Assembly: GCF_932526225.1 (NCBI RefSeq)
Contig: NC_064034.1
Location: 18,096,717-18,160,716, forward strand
Source: Nematostella vectensis
Taxonomy: Eukaryota > Cnidaria > Anthozoa > Actiniaria > Edwardsiidae
Length of the DNA: 64,000 nucleotides
Direction of reading: 5' to 3'
Positions 55,715 through 64,000 of the stretch are shown here, piece by piece; positions within the stretch are counted from its first letter, which is position 1; each line of letters opens with the position of its first letter. The position numbers and the translations under genes are program-made. The notes beneath the pieces were generated by a model. That model saw nothing but the letters and a program-made list of their open reading frames with translations. It was not told the DNA's origin and did not search any database.

Positions 55715-56764
55715 TCACGAAGTCAGGGGTGCTATTCTGTTCGTAATGTTTCCTCTTCCTCCCAAGCTAACAGCTGTCGATAACTGCAAATCACGTGACT
55801 CTGCCACTCTATTACCGCTGCCGTCAAATCCCCTGCACCTGAAGGCGCATGCAAAGGCTCGCCTAAACTTAGGGTTAAGAGCTCCATATATAAAGGGGTT
55901 ACCCAGGCTACCAACGAACATGAAGTACGCGCCAACAGCAAATACTAGCCTGGGTAACCGCCCTCCCGCGCTCTCATACGTCACCATAAAAGATACCGGT
56001 ACCCACGTGACCAAAAAGAAGCAGACGACTGTGAAGGCTGACATAAGGACCCGGATGTCAACAGTTGGCGCCGTGGGCGTGACTTGTACCTCGCTCGCTG
56101 CCGTATGGGCTTGTAGGTTGTTAGAGCTTGACTGAATCATCTTGTAGATCTTGTAGTAGCAAAAGAAGATCACCACCGTTGTGCCTGAGACGACACCTCC
56201 GACTACGACGACTACGTAAGAAATGTATTTGATCTCCCAGGACATTGTACACAAAGAGAAATAGCGGTGATAATGCATGAAGCCCCCGCCATAGAGGGGC
56301 GGCGTAGCTAGGAGAATTGATACCGCCCACACGAGCGCCGCGTAGATCCTCGCGCGACGTCTGTCTTTAAATATCTTCAAATAAACGTGCGGTTTAACCA
56401 CCTTGAAGTAACGGTTGATAGCCACGAGGCCCATGTTTAGAATGGACGAAATTCCGAACGTAAACATGGTGGCAGCGGACCAAGGGCAGAACACATCGCT
56501 GACGGCCCAGCTTCCGTGACGTATAGACATTACCCAGAGGGGCATCTTGAATACAGCCATACACAGGTCCGTCCACCCAAGGCTCTCGATGAACACGTTA
56601 TTAGTACTCTTGAGTCTGGGATCCCTGTGGAGGATGTAGATCAGCGATGCGTTGCCTAGGAACGCCACGACAGTGATGAGAGACGCGAAAAACACTTCAA
56701 ATCCAACCTGAAGGGGAGATCTACCGAGTGGATCGGATGACATCACGCTCGTGGTGTTATCCAT
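55715..56764 (-). CDS. Rhodopsin-family (class A) G protein-coupled receptor, single coding exon
   Basis: 349 residues with seven hydrophobic segments. Landmarks: TM1 GNASLI (Asn38), TM2 WTDLCMA (Asp66), TM3 disulphide Cys93 and NRY at 117-119 in place of DRY, TM4 Trp146, extracellular-loop-2 Cys172, TM6 VTWVP in place of CWxP, and TM7 GNPFIYG, matching NPxxY. An N-glycosylation site lies at Asn3. The NRY triplet is also found in melatonin receptors, and a melatonin-receptor-like orphan is my best guess, but the ligand cannot be told from sequence. The coding region is intronless. A TTGCAG acceptor-like sequence lies a few bases before the ATG on the minus strand, so a 5' UTR intron is possible. 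The C-tail after KFRRAFACAFRC offers palmitoylatable cysteines. Confidence 0.93.
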   Translation of the reverse strand: MDNTTSVMSSDPLGRSPLQVGFEVFFASLITVVAFLGNASLIYILHRDPRLKSTNNVFIESLGWTDLCMAVFKMPLWVMSIRHGSWAVSDVFCPWSAATMFTFGISSILNMGLVAINRYFKVVKPHVYLKIFKDRRRARIYAALVWAVSILLATPPLYGGGFMHYHRYFSLCTMSWEIKYISYVVVVVGGVVSGTTVVIFFCYYKIYKMIQSSSNNLQAHTAASEVQVTPTAPTVDIRVLMSAFTVVCFFLVTWVPVSFMVTYESAGGRLPRLVFAVGAYFMFVGSLGNPFIYGALNPKFRRAFACAFRCRGFDGSGNRVAESRDLQLSTAVSLGGRGNITNRIAPLTS

Positions 56765-56956
56765 GTGTTACTGCAACCTATAGAGATTAGGGTAAGATGT
56801 CAATCACACCGCCATTCAGAGTCCCACAAGGCATCAATTTCTAGCGGCTAATTCAAACGAGTCGCTCAGTCTGCTTTTAATCAAGTATCAAGTATCGTTT
56901 TTTTTTTCATATTTTGAAAACAGCCAATCTCGACCACCCATGTTCATTACGTAATA

Positions 56957-57198
56957 TACCTTTTTCGCGGTTAAAATTACATACTTGGGAGGCCTGTGGC
57001 TACACCAAAGAGAGGCTCAAACGGGCTTGCGCGTTTCTTCCCGCCAAAAGCAGAAACACAGAACACACAAGACATCAACATTTTGTACAATTTATTTTAC
57101 ACCTAATAACCATCTGATAGAAAAAGCCGTTTGAGACTCATTTTGGTAATAAACTACAGGCCTCCCAAGTATTTAATTTCTTAACGCGAAAAGGTGTA
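56957..57198. mobile_element. MITE with about 40-bp terminal inverted repeats
   Basis: The left end TACCTTTTTCGCGGTTAA with ACTTGGGAGGCCTGTGG and the right end (reverse complement) TACACCTTTTCGCGTTAAG with ACTTGGGAGGCCTGTAG form inverted repeats around about 150 bp of non-coding sequence. The target duplication is unclear. Confidence 0.75.
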
Positions 57199-57199
57199 T

Positions 57200-59299
57200 T
57201 CAAATTGGGTAGATCCATCCATATATATATGGCTATAAACCCATTGCAAGAAGACTTGTATTTACTAATAAAGCCTCAAGCTTCTAAACCCTATTAGCGG
57301 CGCGCATACTCGACTGAGTTCGTTTTTTTTACCTTGTTTGGTTAAAATTAATAGTTGTTGTGTACTGGAGCAAAAAAAATTTTTTTGAGGTGCCCACAAT
57401 CGGCTCTAATTACTATAAGCCTACCTCGCAGCAGTCCAATCTTTCGTGCAATTTCCGTTGTTTTTTTATTGTATAGTCTTACAACTATACCTATTGGATG
57501 TAATAAGATTGACTGCTTTTAGGAACCAAATGGTGGTTTTGGATGGTAATTTGAAAGCATATTCTTATTCAATCATTTAAAAGAAAATCATTTGTTAAGT
57601 GCAAGTGCATGCTAGCCATAAAAACTATCAAAGCCTGCAAAAAGCAGGAATTTTTAATTCTCTGATTTTTAGGGTTACGTTGTCAGTTTAAGCTCGACAA
57701 CTGATAGCTCGTCAAGAAAGTTTTGTCGATATTCTGTATAAATTTTAACGATCACTTTAGATATCATTCTTATAACATATTTAACAGTTTAAGTATTTGT
57801 AACATTTCCAAAATAAGTTAAATTTCACATAGATTTATGAGTAGAGAAGGTGTTATATTCTTTTATTCGCAATGAATACGTCATGGGATGTCGTAGATAA
57901 ATAGAAAATATACGTATCTATTCCCGCTAGTTGATTTAGGCCTTTTCACTTCACTGTCATCAGTGAAAAAAACAACCATTTCACAAGTTTTATTACATTG
58001 CGGATTATAAGGTCAATTAGAATCCCCTTATTTATTGGAAAATTAATAGAATTCTTAACCCTTTTCGTGTATAAGATATATTCTTCGTGTTGGCACAGGG
58101 CTAAGTTTAAAAGTGTTGTATTTGTTTATTCGTCCAGATTAGGTGAGTATTATACTAAATTAAGTGATATAGAATTAGTGTTTTTCTGTCAAACAAAATC
58201 ATATTTCAAAAATACGTCAAAATACGCAGTTAAAAGTAATCCCATTTCACTCATGTTACTGTTTTTCTCATATTTTTTATCTACTATCTTTTAATTGGAT
58301 CTTCGCCGAGCGCGGCGGTGAAACTGATAAGTGGTAACTTGACCATTTCGGCAAAAACACGGTGATCAATGAGATTTTCCTAAAAAAACAGAAATCTAGA
58401 GTGGACAGAAAAAAAGAATGAACAGTTAGTAAAAAATTATTTTAGTGATACGATCAATTTGTCAACTCTGCTCATCGGAAACCTCAATGAACTACAGTTG
58501 TCAGTTTAAAAACTTTTGCAGACATCAGATCTTAAAATTTAAAAGCTCCCGATGGGTTTTGCTTGATTATGATGATTACTCGAACGCTTCTTACAGCACC
58601 TGATCGATACCATTAGGGACCTGTTCAGCTTTAATGCAGACTGTAAACTTAAAAAAATCGCAAGCTCGCGTCGCTTTTGGGTTTTACTTTATCGCGTTAT
58701 ACTGCTGGTAAATATATATATATTTAAAACACCTGCAGAGTTTAAAAGTGCTATAGATTAGGCAAACTACAGTTGGAATCCTTGCGAATGACAAAAGCAG
58801 TAAAAATCCGAAGAATTAAGTAAATTTGAGATCAGTGTTTGTAGCAAACTCACCTGGTAAAATAGTTAATCCTAACCCTATTTCCTCGTCGTCTTACGCT
58901 TGATTTCTTTTCAAATGACAAAGTGTTCTTAGCAGAGGTGCTCTTAACGGAGAAAGAGGACACAGCTGCGTTAATCCCCATAACAACCCGCCACTTTGAC
59001 GATATTACCTCCTCCTATACTAATAATCCCCCAATACATAGCTGATTACTTCCCTGCCGACGCTTCTCGGGAAAATGGCAAAATTAAATTTTGTCCCCAA
59101 AGCCATATTAATAACTCAGCTAGAACTATACTAACAGGATACAAAACACATCCATAGAGATATGTTTAGTTTGTTTAATGGTCAGTTTGTTTATAAAGAC
59201 AAATTGCACATCATTGTCATGTTTAATCAATTTGTTGGGTTGTGTAACATGCTAACATTAATTTGCTGGTAAAATGGTTTTCTTCCAGAATAAATTCAA
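57200..59299. other. AT-rich intergenic region, no gene seen
   Basis: I find no splice-and-homology-supported exon here. The open frame at 57998-58294 has no recognisable motif and follows local AT bias. There are no tandem arrays, only short simple A/T runs. Confidence 0.6.
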
Positions 59300-59452
59300 G
59301 GGCGTAGCCAGGTGGTGGCCAAGGGGGCCCGGGCCCCACTTCTAGCAGCCAAAAATACAGTAAATGTATGAGACATTATCTAAAATACAGGAGAAAATGC
59401 CTTGGAAGGACCTTTGGGGCCCCCTCCTGTTAAAAATCCTGGCTACGCCGCC
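59300..59452. mobile_element. Short inverted-repeat element with GGCGTAGCCAGG ends
   Basis: GGGCGTAGCCAGG at 59300 is matched by CCTGGCTACGCC near 59438-59449, with internal complementary GGGGGCCC and GGGGCCCCC. These ends resemble the CAGGGGCGTAGCCAGG-type termini of hAT-derived MITEs as I recall them. No clean duplication was found. Confidence 0.65.
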
Positions 59453-59799
59453 TCGAAAATGTCAAATCTGCTCGCCGACATTTTGCATATAGATATAATC
59501 TCTTGGTCTTCTTTTTACATGGCAAACATAAAACTGTTATTTTCTGATTTTTCTCAGAGCCTCAACACTCAGACCTCATATTAAACATTATTTCATCAGT
59601 GTCACTTGCTCCAAAATTGTAGCGCGACGCTCTTTCTAAGTCGTGAATACACGAAGCCGAAGAGGCCCGAAGTAGTTCCTTTAATACTATGTTTTTTGGT
59701 GTGTCGTTATTTTTTATAGAAAAAAAAACAGTTTTCACCTCTACCAATCAAAACTCCTGTTTCATGGACAACTCATGTTTAATAGACAAATTTGATTTT

Positions 59800-60216
59800 T
59801 ACACTCGTTTTCAGTCACCCGTGCACCCAGTGCCTCTCGTTTACGAGTCACAACTGTGTTTTGGTGGGCGTCTATCATGACTTGAATTTGCCCTGTTATG
59901 CAACTCTCCCAGCTTTAGATCGATCACAACCAAACTACACCATAGAGGATCGCCTTCTGTGGCTATCGTCACCGAGAAAATTTCAATAAACATTAAGCCA
60001 GCAAAAAGTTCAAATTGTTTCTTAGCTTAACGTTGTTGTTGATTTAGTGCGTATGTGTCTCTCGTTTACTTTCGTGACGCTTGGTGCTTTTCACCTCTCT
60101 CATTGGTTAGCGGTCTAACGGCTGCCGTAACTGCGAAATGGCTCCCGTCACCAAAAAACAGTCGCCACTCGGAAACGAAAAACACAAGGTGCACGTGTGA
60201 CTGAAAACGAGTGTAA
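59800..60216. mobile_element. MITE with about 28-bp terminal inverted repeats
   Basis: The left end ACACTCGTTTTCAGTCAC with CGTGCACC and the right end GGTGCACG with GTGACTGAAAACGAGTGT are inverted with one mismatch. The interior of about 360 bp contains no transposase. Both ends sit next to T-rich or TTA sequence. Confidence 0.8.
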
Positions 60217-60219
60217 TAC

Positions 60220-61040
60220 GTTGTAATACGGTTGATTTATTTTACATTTTAACCCATTGACTCCTCAGCCGGCCTGCACCTGCCTAGAAGTACACCCACA
60301 ACCCAAAAAAAAAAAATCATAAATGCAAAATAAAGACAGCGAGATTAAGATACTTAGGCATCAGTCTAAAGGATAAATGGTCTTGAATAATAGCATCCAA
60401 CCAAAGTGATAGCAACTACTCTTCAAACAAAAGCTAGTCAGTTTTTTTGATAAATTTCAAACAAAGATAAACAGCAAAATCGACCCCCTCAACAAACCGC
60501 CCAAAGTACAAAACCAAGGGAAAGAGATTAGCAAACACTGCCTAAGAGACAAATATATATCTTTATTCTGATCTTACAGGTACAATCCCATGGACTCAAA
60601 ACACCATGTCCACCCCTCCCTAACCATCTTGCTGCTATTACAGATTGCACAGCATTCTAGGAGATCCGTGGAAAAATTCAAGAGGAAATGGCCAGTCAAC
60701 ACACCTCTCCTCAAAGTCAGCTCAGAATACTCGAATCGCAATAAACACAGCGACAAACACAACAAAACAAATTACAGGAGCACAGCTTGCTTTTTTGTCA
60801 AACACGCAATAAACTCAGAAGAAATTCATACATTTTGCTTGGGTTTGATGGTTAATACTTGGATTCCATTCTCGGTTATATTTTTGGCAAATAACAAAGC
60901 AGTCTCGTCTTGGCCACCGTTAGTGGGGTCGACTTCTAATTTTGTTGAAAAAATTGAATGTATATGAACTTTGAATAGATACAGTGTAGAATATAACTTG
61001 AAAAAGACAATATCTGTAGCTTTGTGTATAAAATATATAT
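60220..61040. other. Intergenic or 3' UTR of the SLC22-like gene
   Basis: No coding sequence is supported. The part nearest 61041 should contain the transporter's 3' UTR on the minus strand. Confidence 0.55.
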
Positions 61041-61286
61041 TTATAATCTTGTATCCATGGATACTGACTTAATATCAGTCAAATCTTCGGCAATTTTGGT
61101 GTCGACCCGTGAGTTTCCACAACATGGCATCCCATAATAGTCCTTCGCGCCCTCCGCCTCCTCGATTGTCTGATGCATCGGTGCGAACTTGGTCTCTGGG
61201 ATCCAGTAGGTTGCTATGGCAGCGATCAATGTCAGCACGACAAAGATTCCCATTGGTAGCTTCATAGAGATGCCAGGAAGGTGAAC
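61041..61286 (-). CDS. SLC22-like terminal exon
   Basis: It begins after the acceptor ACTAG on the minus strand with VHLPGISMKLPMGIF, includes the last membrane helix (FVVLTLIAAIATYWIPET) and ends VSMDTRL followed by the stop. An internal Met is not a start; the exon joins in phase 0 to the 62515-62587 exon. Confidence 0.85.
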   Translation of the reverse strand, partial: VHLPGISMKLPMGIFVVLTLIAAIATYWIPETKFAPMHQTIEEAEGAKDYYGMPCCGNSRVDTKIAEDLTDIKSVSMDTRL

Positions 61287-63939
61287 CTAGTATGACGCGA
61301 GATAAGAATCCATTACTCGTTAGAACAGAAACCTATAAAGCCTTTTTTTTCACTAGTGACGGAAACCTATAAAGCTTAGTTTTCACTAGTGACAGGAACC
61401 TGTAAAGTCTAGTTTTCACTATGGACAGGAGCCTATAAAGCCTAGTTTCCTCTAGAGACGCAAGTGAAAACGAGCTGTGAATAACTTAACTACTTCGGAA
61501 ATTGATTGGTCAGTTATTGTCACGCGGCACGAATAACCAAGCATGTTGTTATATTGTCGTGTTTCATTTTCACTTCGCATATCCAAACGCCAGCGCAAAA
61601 AAGGATAGTGGAAGCATGGGTGGCCTAGTGTGTTAGCGCGTCGGCCTCTCACCGCTGTGGCCCAGGTTCGAATCCTGGCTCAAACTGGGGATTTTTTCGG
61701 GTTCCTGCCTTGATTCGAATTTGTGTCACAAGTGAGTTGAAATTATTCTCCCGTGTTTCCAGTCTTCTCGGATAAGGACACTAAACCGGAGGTCCCGTCT
61801 CTTCCAGCTGCACTACACTAACCTGAACTGAAGGGACGTAAAAGAACCACTGGGGACGCAATAAACCCTCTGGTAGTGACCACCCCCAGTGACAGTGCTT
61901 ACTAACCGAGGGCCATATGTTAGAAAACTGTATATTCGGTTAAATATGCTACCCTCGATAAACAAACAAAGATTAAACTGGATATTTTGATATCTTGTGT
62001 TGGTCTGGTTTTCACAACTGAACAACACTCTGGTGCTTGCGCGAAAAATAGACAGCCATATGAATAGATTAAATGATTATTTATGGTTGGATGGATACTG
62101 GATAATTTATGAATTTGGTTTGGTTTTCATCAACGAGGCCGTCTTTTCATTTTGATGTTAGAATAGGGTCGAACTATGCTAAGGTGAAATCGTTCTTGTT
62201 ATAAATTGAATCTTAATATGCATTGCAGAAGGAACTATAAAACGAGAGCAAAAAAAAATGAGAGGGGGCGGGTGGGTCACTAGGAGAAGCCTTCCACCTC
62301 GTAGCCTATTGCCTCACAGCTCTGTTGCCTCACAGCTCTCGGAACACACTCTACACCCGAACTAGAGGAATCATTGTTAGATGCCTCCAATTTTCGGTAA
62401 GTGGTCTAAAAGAGTCTAGGGCGAGCGCGCTGGAATTCTGACGTTTGGGCCTAGGCCTGTTATCCAAGATGACGGCCAGCCAAAACGTCGTCCTGACGTA
62501 CACTAATCACTCACCATCGCTGCCATAAAAGGGGCCAGTACGTTTCCAAGCCTCGCTATCGTAGACCCTGTACTGAGAGCCCTACTCCTGCCAACAATAT
62601 TTTATCTCTTAAGGTTACATACAGGATTTATACATATCAAGATTACGTTCATAAATGAACAAATTCGAGTAGCTAATCTCTCTTATTGCAGCTAGATGCT
62701 GAATTAAGCGAGCGCAGATCCAGATACAGACGTGGTCGAGTTGAAAGGCTTGGGAAGGTGCCTGAAGAGAGCCGCCATACAACTCGTGTCTGACCACGGA
62801 TTAAAGCTAAGATCGGGGAGAAAACTGGAGGACCTAGAGGAAAATCCTCGGAGCATAGGCGAGACCAACCCAACTCACGTCGAAACCGGGAATCGAACCC
62901 AGAACCAAGTGGAGAGAGGCAGAGGCACAGAGTGACGCTTTGCCAACTGCGCCACCAAGGCCCCCTCGCGCGAAGGAGTTGTTGAGTTTTATGGTGTCCT
63001 GAGGCAAAATATTCCCTCCCCCCTTAGATCTTTTAATGAACACTCCCTTAATTATCCCAATTTATATAAGGAAAAAAGTCTCGAAAGCTTGGCGCAAAGT
63101 GCGTTACCTAAAGATGCGTTTCAAAGATGATAATTTTAATGGTTTCTTTTTTACCTGATTACTGTGGGGAACAGTTCCGTGAATATGACGTAAACAAGGC
63201 CATAGGTTGCACTGGTAAATGCAGATCCGCAGATGGCAAAAGCGGTAATCAACATGCCATTATCTGGAAAAGAAAGAACAAAAAGTAAAGGGACTTTCCA
63301 TGTGCTTTACCGGAAAACTGTGGGCAGTCTTGACCACATATAAAGGCTCGAGACTTTTCAAGTGCGAGATTTCTCGGTTGCGTGAAAAAACTTATATATG
63401 TGGACGGACTCAAGGAAAATGGCCCTATTTTCCTCAAAGGTGTGGCAATATTTAGTGTCTTGTAAGTTAAAAAATGAAAGAATTTCGGGGAATCACGCCC
63501 CTGTTCATGAACGATCTTCAGTCCTTATTTACCTTCTTCCAATCTTATGTTATTAATCCCCTATTCCTCTAGCCTAAGCAGTGATCCACATCAACGTCAA
63601 CGAGCGACACAGAAAGCTCTGCTCAGGAGGTTACTATTCCTCATTAGTTAGCCGCAATAATAAATTTGACTGTGATGATCCCGGGCATAAGCAGCGCTAA
63701 CATCGAACAGCAACGATTGCTCAACATAGACCATAGCATAGCATCTCGTTGCACCACGCGATAACGTATGCACAAAAAATCCCTTATTGAGTAAATTCCA
63801 TTGTTCATGTTTTCCTATTTATGATGGCGCTTGTTTGCACGGGACATAGGGGTACATACCGGAGGGTGTCACAATTATCATCAGACAAAAACATGCCGCC
63901 AATATAATGAACACTATGTAAGTTAGGCGTCGGCCAATT
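61041..63939 (-). CDS. SLC22-like organic ion transporter, last four exons, 5' part beyond the window
   Basis: A major-facilitator transporter of the SLC22 (organic cation/anion/carnitine) type, C-terminal third only. Exons in minus order: 63860-63939, 63155-63263, 62515-62587, 61041-61286; phases agree throughout. They encode IGRRLTYIVFIILAAC (the GRR loop and following helix), YGLVYVIFTELFPTVIR (the SLC22 ELYPTVIR signature), STGSTIARLGNVLAPFM and a final helix followed by YWIPETKFAPMHQTIEEAEG, the usual PETxxxPxxxTIEEAE end. The substrate cannot be inferred. The terminal cytoplasmic tail of about 45 residues includes GMPCCG. Two introns contain SINEs. The upstream exons lie past 64000. Confidence 0.85.
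61612..61925 (+). mobile_element. tRNA-derived SINE
   Basis: Pol III promoter boxes are clear: an A box TGGCCTAGTGTG at 61621-61632 and a B box GGTTCGAATCC at 61665-61675, spaced as in a tRNA. The head is followed by a tRNA-unrelated body (CTCGGATAAGGACACTAAAC, then ACGTAAAAGAACCACTGGGG) unlike any tRNA 3' half. It lies inside an SLC22-like intron, antisense to the gene. Confidence 0.75.
62515..62587 (-). CDS. SLC22-like penultimate exon
   Basis: A 73-bp exon between TTGGCAG and GTGAGT on the minus strand. It completes the Arg codon left open by the previous exon and encodes SRALSTGSTIARLGNVLAPF, the segment expected after PTVIR in SLC22 proteins. Confidence 0.8.
62690..62970 (-). mobile_element. 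tRNA-derived SINE, minus strand
   Basis: On the minus strand an A box TGGCGCAGTTGGC (62942-62954) precedes a B box GGTTCGATTCC (62889-62899), followed by a non-tRNA body to about 62690. It differs from the 61.6-kb SINE and lies in the SLC22-like intron between the 63155 and 62515 exons. Confidence 0.72.
63155..63263 (-). CDS. SLC22-like exon with the ELFPTVIR signature
   Basis: 109 bp between TTTCCAG and GTAAAA on the minus strand, encoding NGMLITAFAICGSAFTSATY and then the signature GELYPT-type segment. Confidence 0.87.
63860..63939 (-). CDS. SLC22-like exon with the GRR loop
   Basis: 80 bp between TTTTTTCAG and GTATGT on the minus strand, encoding IGRRLTYIVFIILAACFCL. The first base completes a codon from an exon outside the window. 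Confidence 0.82.
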
Positions 63940-64000
63940 CTGAAAAAAAAGAGACTCTCATTTTAGTGTTACTCTCGTTCTGTAGAACTTACTGCAATTT

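Noticed and set aside
57998-58294. 98-codon ORF in the AT-rich intergenic region
   Set aside because: No recognisable domain, no splice or homology support, and composition equal to the surrounding DNA.
61041-61265. A 74-residue stand-alone protein
   Set aside because: It is the terminal exon of a larger transporter. Upstream exons with matching phases were found at 62515, 63155 and 63860.
61612-61690. A tRNA gene
   Set aside because: A and B boxes are present but the 5' and 3' halves cannot form an acceptor stem, and a SINE body follows.

Overview
The window is animal nuclear DNA. It holds multi-exon genes with GT-AG introns, tRNA-derived SINEs, CR1/L2-like LINEs, a Gypsy-type LTR element and many short inverted-repeat transposons. 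The gene set (PI4KA, an SSUH2-like gene, an intronless rhodopsin-type GPCR and an SLC22-like transporter), the moderate intron sizes and the transposon mix suggest an early-branching invertebrate, most likely an anthozoan cnidarian. That assignment is an inference; no sequence here is species-diagnostic.

Layout. 301-1434: a PIF/Harbinger-like MITE filled with a 21-bp minisatellite. 1613-33222 (+): phosphatidylinositol 4-kinase alpha, 36 exons, lacking only the N-terminal exon(s) upstream of the window. The exons sum to 5925 bp, exactly 1975 codons including the stop. 35839-52046 (+): an SSUH2-like gene, 13 coding exons, 1509 bp or 503 codons including the stop. Its fourth coding intron carries an antisense LINE (38.2-40.9 kb) and a decayed Gypsy element (41193-46661). 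52.4-54.0 kb (-): a second, broken LINE with an (AAT)n tract at its 3' end. 55715-56764 (-): an intronless class A GPCR. 61041-63939 (-): the last four exons of an SLC22-like transporter, which continues beyond the right edge. The remainder is AT-rich intergenic DNA with several MITEs and two SINEs.

The outstanding feature is how the tandem repeats are placed. At ten splice sites of PI4KA, at its terminal exon, and at one acceptor of the SSUH2-like gene, the array beside the exon is built from copies of the exon-intron junction itself: some exonic bases, the splice site, and some intronic bases. The extreme case is exon 8. A 42-bp unit, made of the last 35 bases of the exon plus the first 7 bases of the intron, is repeated about 205 times over 8.7 kb, giving some 200 copies of a splice donor in one phase. 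An acceptor-side array before exon 21 has a 48-bp unit that is open and in frame with the exon. Arrays at exons 13, 17, 22, 23, 26, 27, 29, 34 and 36 are shorter or more decayed versions of the same pattern. I know of no description of splice-junction-seeded minisatellites spread through one gene, and this is my candidate for the undescribed phenomenon.

The genes look functionally independent. PI4KA makes PI4P at the plasma membrane; the SSUH2-like protein is a DnaJ-type cysteine-rich zinc-binding protein of poorly known function; the GPCR and transporter are membrane proteins. No operon-like logic is implied. Exon coordinates come from reading splice consensus and protein similarity by eye, not from transcript data.
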